From NCBI RefSeq assembly GCF_001083785.1, contig NZ_LAVL01000080.1, positions 1 to 37,377 on the forward strand: a stretch of DNA of 37,377 nt. Direction: 5' to 3'. Source of the DNA: Nonomuraea sp. SBT364 (GTDB taxonomy: Bacteria > Actinomycetota > Actinomycetes > Streptosporangiales > Streptosporangiaceae). This document shows positions 36,528 to 37,377 of this stretch, in pieces. The position numbers and the translations under genes were made by a program. Under the pieces are notes generated by a model. That model was not told the DNA's origin. It did not search any database and saw only the letters and a list, made by a program, of their open reading frames with translations. Position 1 is the first letter of the stretch; every line of letters starts with the position of its first letter.

Positions 36528-37377
36528 ATGTGGCGGACGCTGACGGACGAGGCGCGCGAGGCCATCGGCGCGCTCTGCGACGAGCACGGGCGGCACCTGT
36601 ACGACTACTGCCGCACGGCACTGGCCGGCTCCGACGCCGAGCTGGCCGTCGCGGGCGCGCTGCTGTCGGCGCACACGCACGCGGGCCGGCTCCCCTCGCC
36701 GGACGCGCTGCGGCCCTGGCTCTACGCGCTGGCGCGCGCCCACCGCGCCGCCGTCGCCGCCGCCAGACCGGCCAGCATCGGCTCCTGGTCGCGTCCCGGC
36801 CCGGCGCCCGACCTGGTGCCCGAGGGGCTGACGGCCCTCGACGGCCCGCACCGGGAGCTCCTCGACCTCTCGGTACGGCATGGGCTGCCGGACGGCGAGA
36901 TCGCGCTGATCTTCGACGCGGCGGCCGGGGACGTGACCGCCATCGTCACGGAGGCCGCCGACACGCTGGAGCAGTGGTTCGCCGCGGTGCGCGCGGCCAG
37001 GACCCGCGACGGCTGCCCCCGCCTCGCCGCCCGCCTGACCGACTGGGCGAAGACCCCGGGCCGCCGCAACCGCACCCGGATCGCCCGCCACATCCTGACC
37101 TGTCCCGAATGCCAGGCGGCGCCCCGCACGATCCGCGCGGCCACGATGCTGCGCCGCCTCCCGCTCGCCGCCGCCCCCGACACTCTGCGCGAGCAGCCCG
37201 CCTGGGGGCAACCGCTGCCGGACGACGACACCACCTGGCGCCCGGACGGCTTCCCCGTCCAGGCGCGCGGCCTGGTGGAGCCGCCTCCGGCCATGATCTC
37301 CCTGGTCCCCGGCCCCACGACGGAGACCAGGGACAACCCCTGGCCGGCGACGGGCGCGGCCGTCGCCGGCCAGGAAC
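36528..37377 (+). CDS. Sigma-70-like protein with Hx3Cx2C zinc motif (3' end outside window)
   Basis: The frame is open from ATG 36528 to the window end (283 codons, no stop); GTG 36516 is an alternative start and GAGGAG lies 11 bases upstream of the ATG. Residues about 15-75 read as a degraded ECF region 2 (HLYDYCRTALAGSDAELAVA then LRPWLYALARAH). Residues 101-157 resemble region 4 (LTALDGPHRELLDLSVRHGL, PDGEIALIF). His188, Cys192 and Cys195 (HILTCPEC) form the ZAS anti-sigma signature Hx3Cx2C. A Pro-rich stretch follows. It appears to be a sigma/anti-sigma-type fusion, possibly membrane-anchored further on. Confidence 0.75.
   Translation, partial: MWRTLTDEAREAIGALCDEHGRHLYDYCRTALAGSDAELAVAGALLSAHTHAGRLPSPDALRPWLYALARAHRAAVAAARPASIGSWSRPGPAPDLVPEGLTALDGPHRELLDLSVRHGLPDGEIALIFDAAAGDVTAIVTEAADTLEQWFAAVRAARTRDGCPRLAARLTDWAKTPGRRNRTRIARHILTCPECQAAPRTIRAATMLRRLPLAAAPDTLREQPAWGQPLPDDDTTWRPDGFPVQARGLVEPPPAMISLVPGPTTETRDNPWPATGAAVAGQE

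Noticed and set aside
34476..37377. Phage or mobile-element remnant
   Set aside because: No integrase, transposase, attachment repeat or composition shift is seen; GC and codon use match the surroundings.

Overview
The window is high-GC actinobacterial DNA with strong G/C bias at third codon positions. The gene content fits a filamentous actinomycete: polyphosphate glucokinase, a DUF5753-type helix-turn-helix regulator, a DUF574-type methyltransferase, a TIGR03118-type secreted protein, a PucR regulator, a solo terpene synthase and a DUF5709-like protein. I would guess the Streptosporangiales (Nonomuraea-like); this is an inference from gene families, not a measured placement. Positions 1-46 are not genomic: they read as a slightly corrupted Illumina Nextera i5/Read-1 adapter, so the window starts at a raw contig end. 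It is followed at once by a 36-bp fold-back hairpin.

Layout. 0-13.5 kb: FAD monooxygenase, a 41-residue protein missed as a separate frame, an AfsR/COG3903-like ATPase without a DNA-binding end, a class I terpene synthase with an ankyrin protein upstream, a PAC2 protein overlapping a Gfo/Idh/MocA oxidoreductase, a tyrosine phosphatase, a membrane protein, a secreted M6 metalloprotease, and a PucR regulator followed by a degenerate amidohydrolase. 13.5-22.2 kb: a divergent MarR/ABC-exporter pair, a Crp/Fnr regulator with a textbook GTGA-N6-TCAC site between it and an MFS exporter, then a stress block (hemerythrin, DUF5709-like protein, HAD hydrolase, large catalase) and a Uma2 nuclease-like protein. 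22.2-29 kb: HrpA helicase, polyphosphate glucokinase, a TIGR03118 propeller protein with a C16 tract, and TenA. 29-33.1 kb: an esterase lipoprotein in an apparent operon with a kinase-less response regulator, a DUF4253 protein and a SAM methyltransferase. 33.2-37.4 kb: a double-HTH/DUF5753 regulator divergent from a tightly packed run of five frames: an unknown 248-residue protein, two tiny proteins, an Asp/Glu-racemase/maleate-isomerase fold protein lacking its cysteines, and a sigma-factor-like protein with an Hx3Cx2C zinc motif that runs off the window.

How the parts may work together. The 17.9-21.6 kb block looks like an oxidative or general-stress group: hemerythrin and the DUF5709-like gene carry near-identical GATT-N14/15-GGGTAG elements just before their ATGs, resembling SigB-type promoters, and katE also has a GGGTAG. 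The Crp-like regulator plausibly controls the MFS exporter through the site beside it. The 34.7-37.4 kb run, with its stop/start overlaps, divergent regulator and sigma/anti-sigma-like end, is the best candidate for an undescribed system. No tRNA, rRNA, CRISPR array or transposase was seen.
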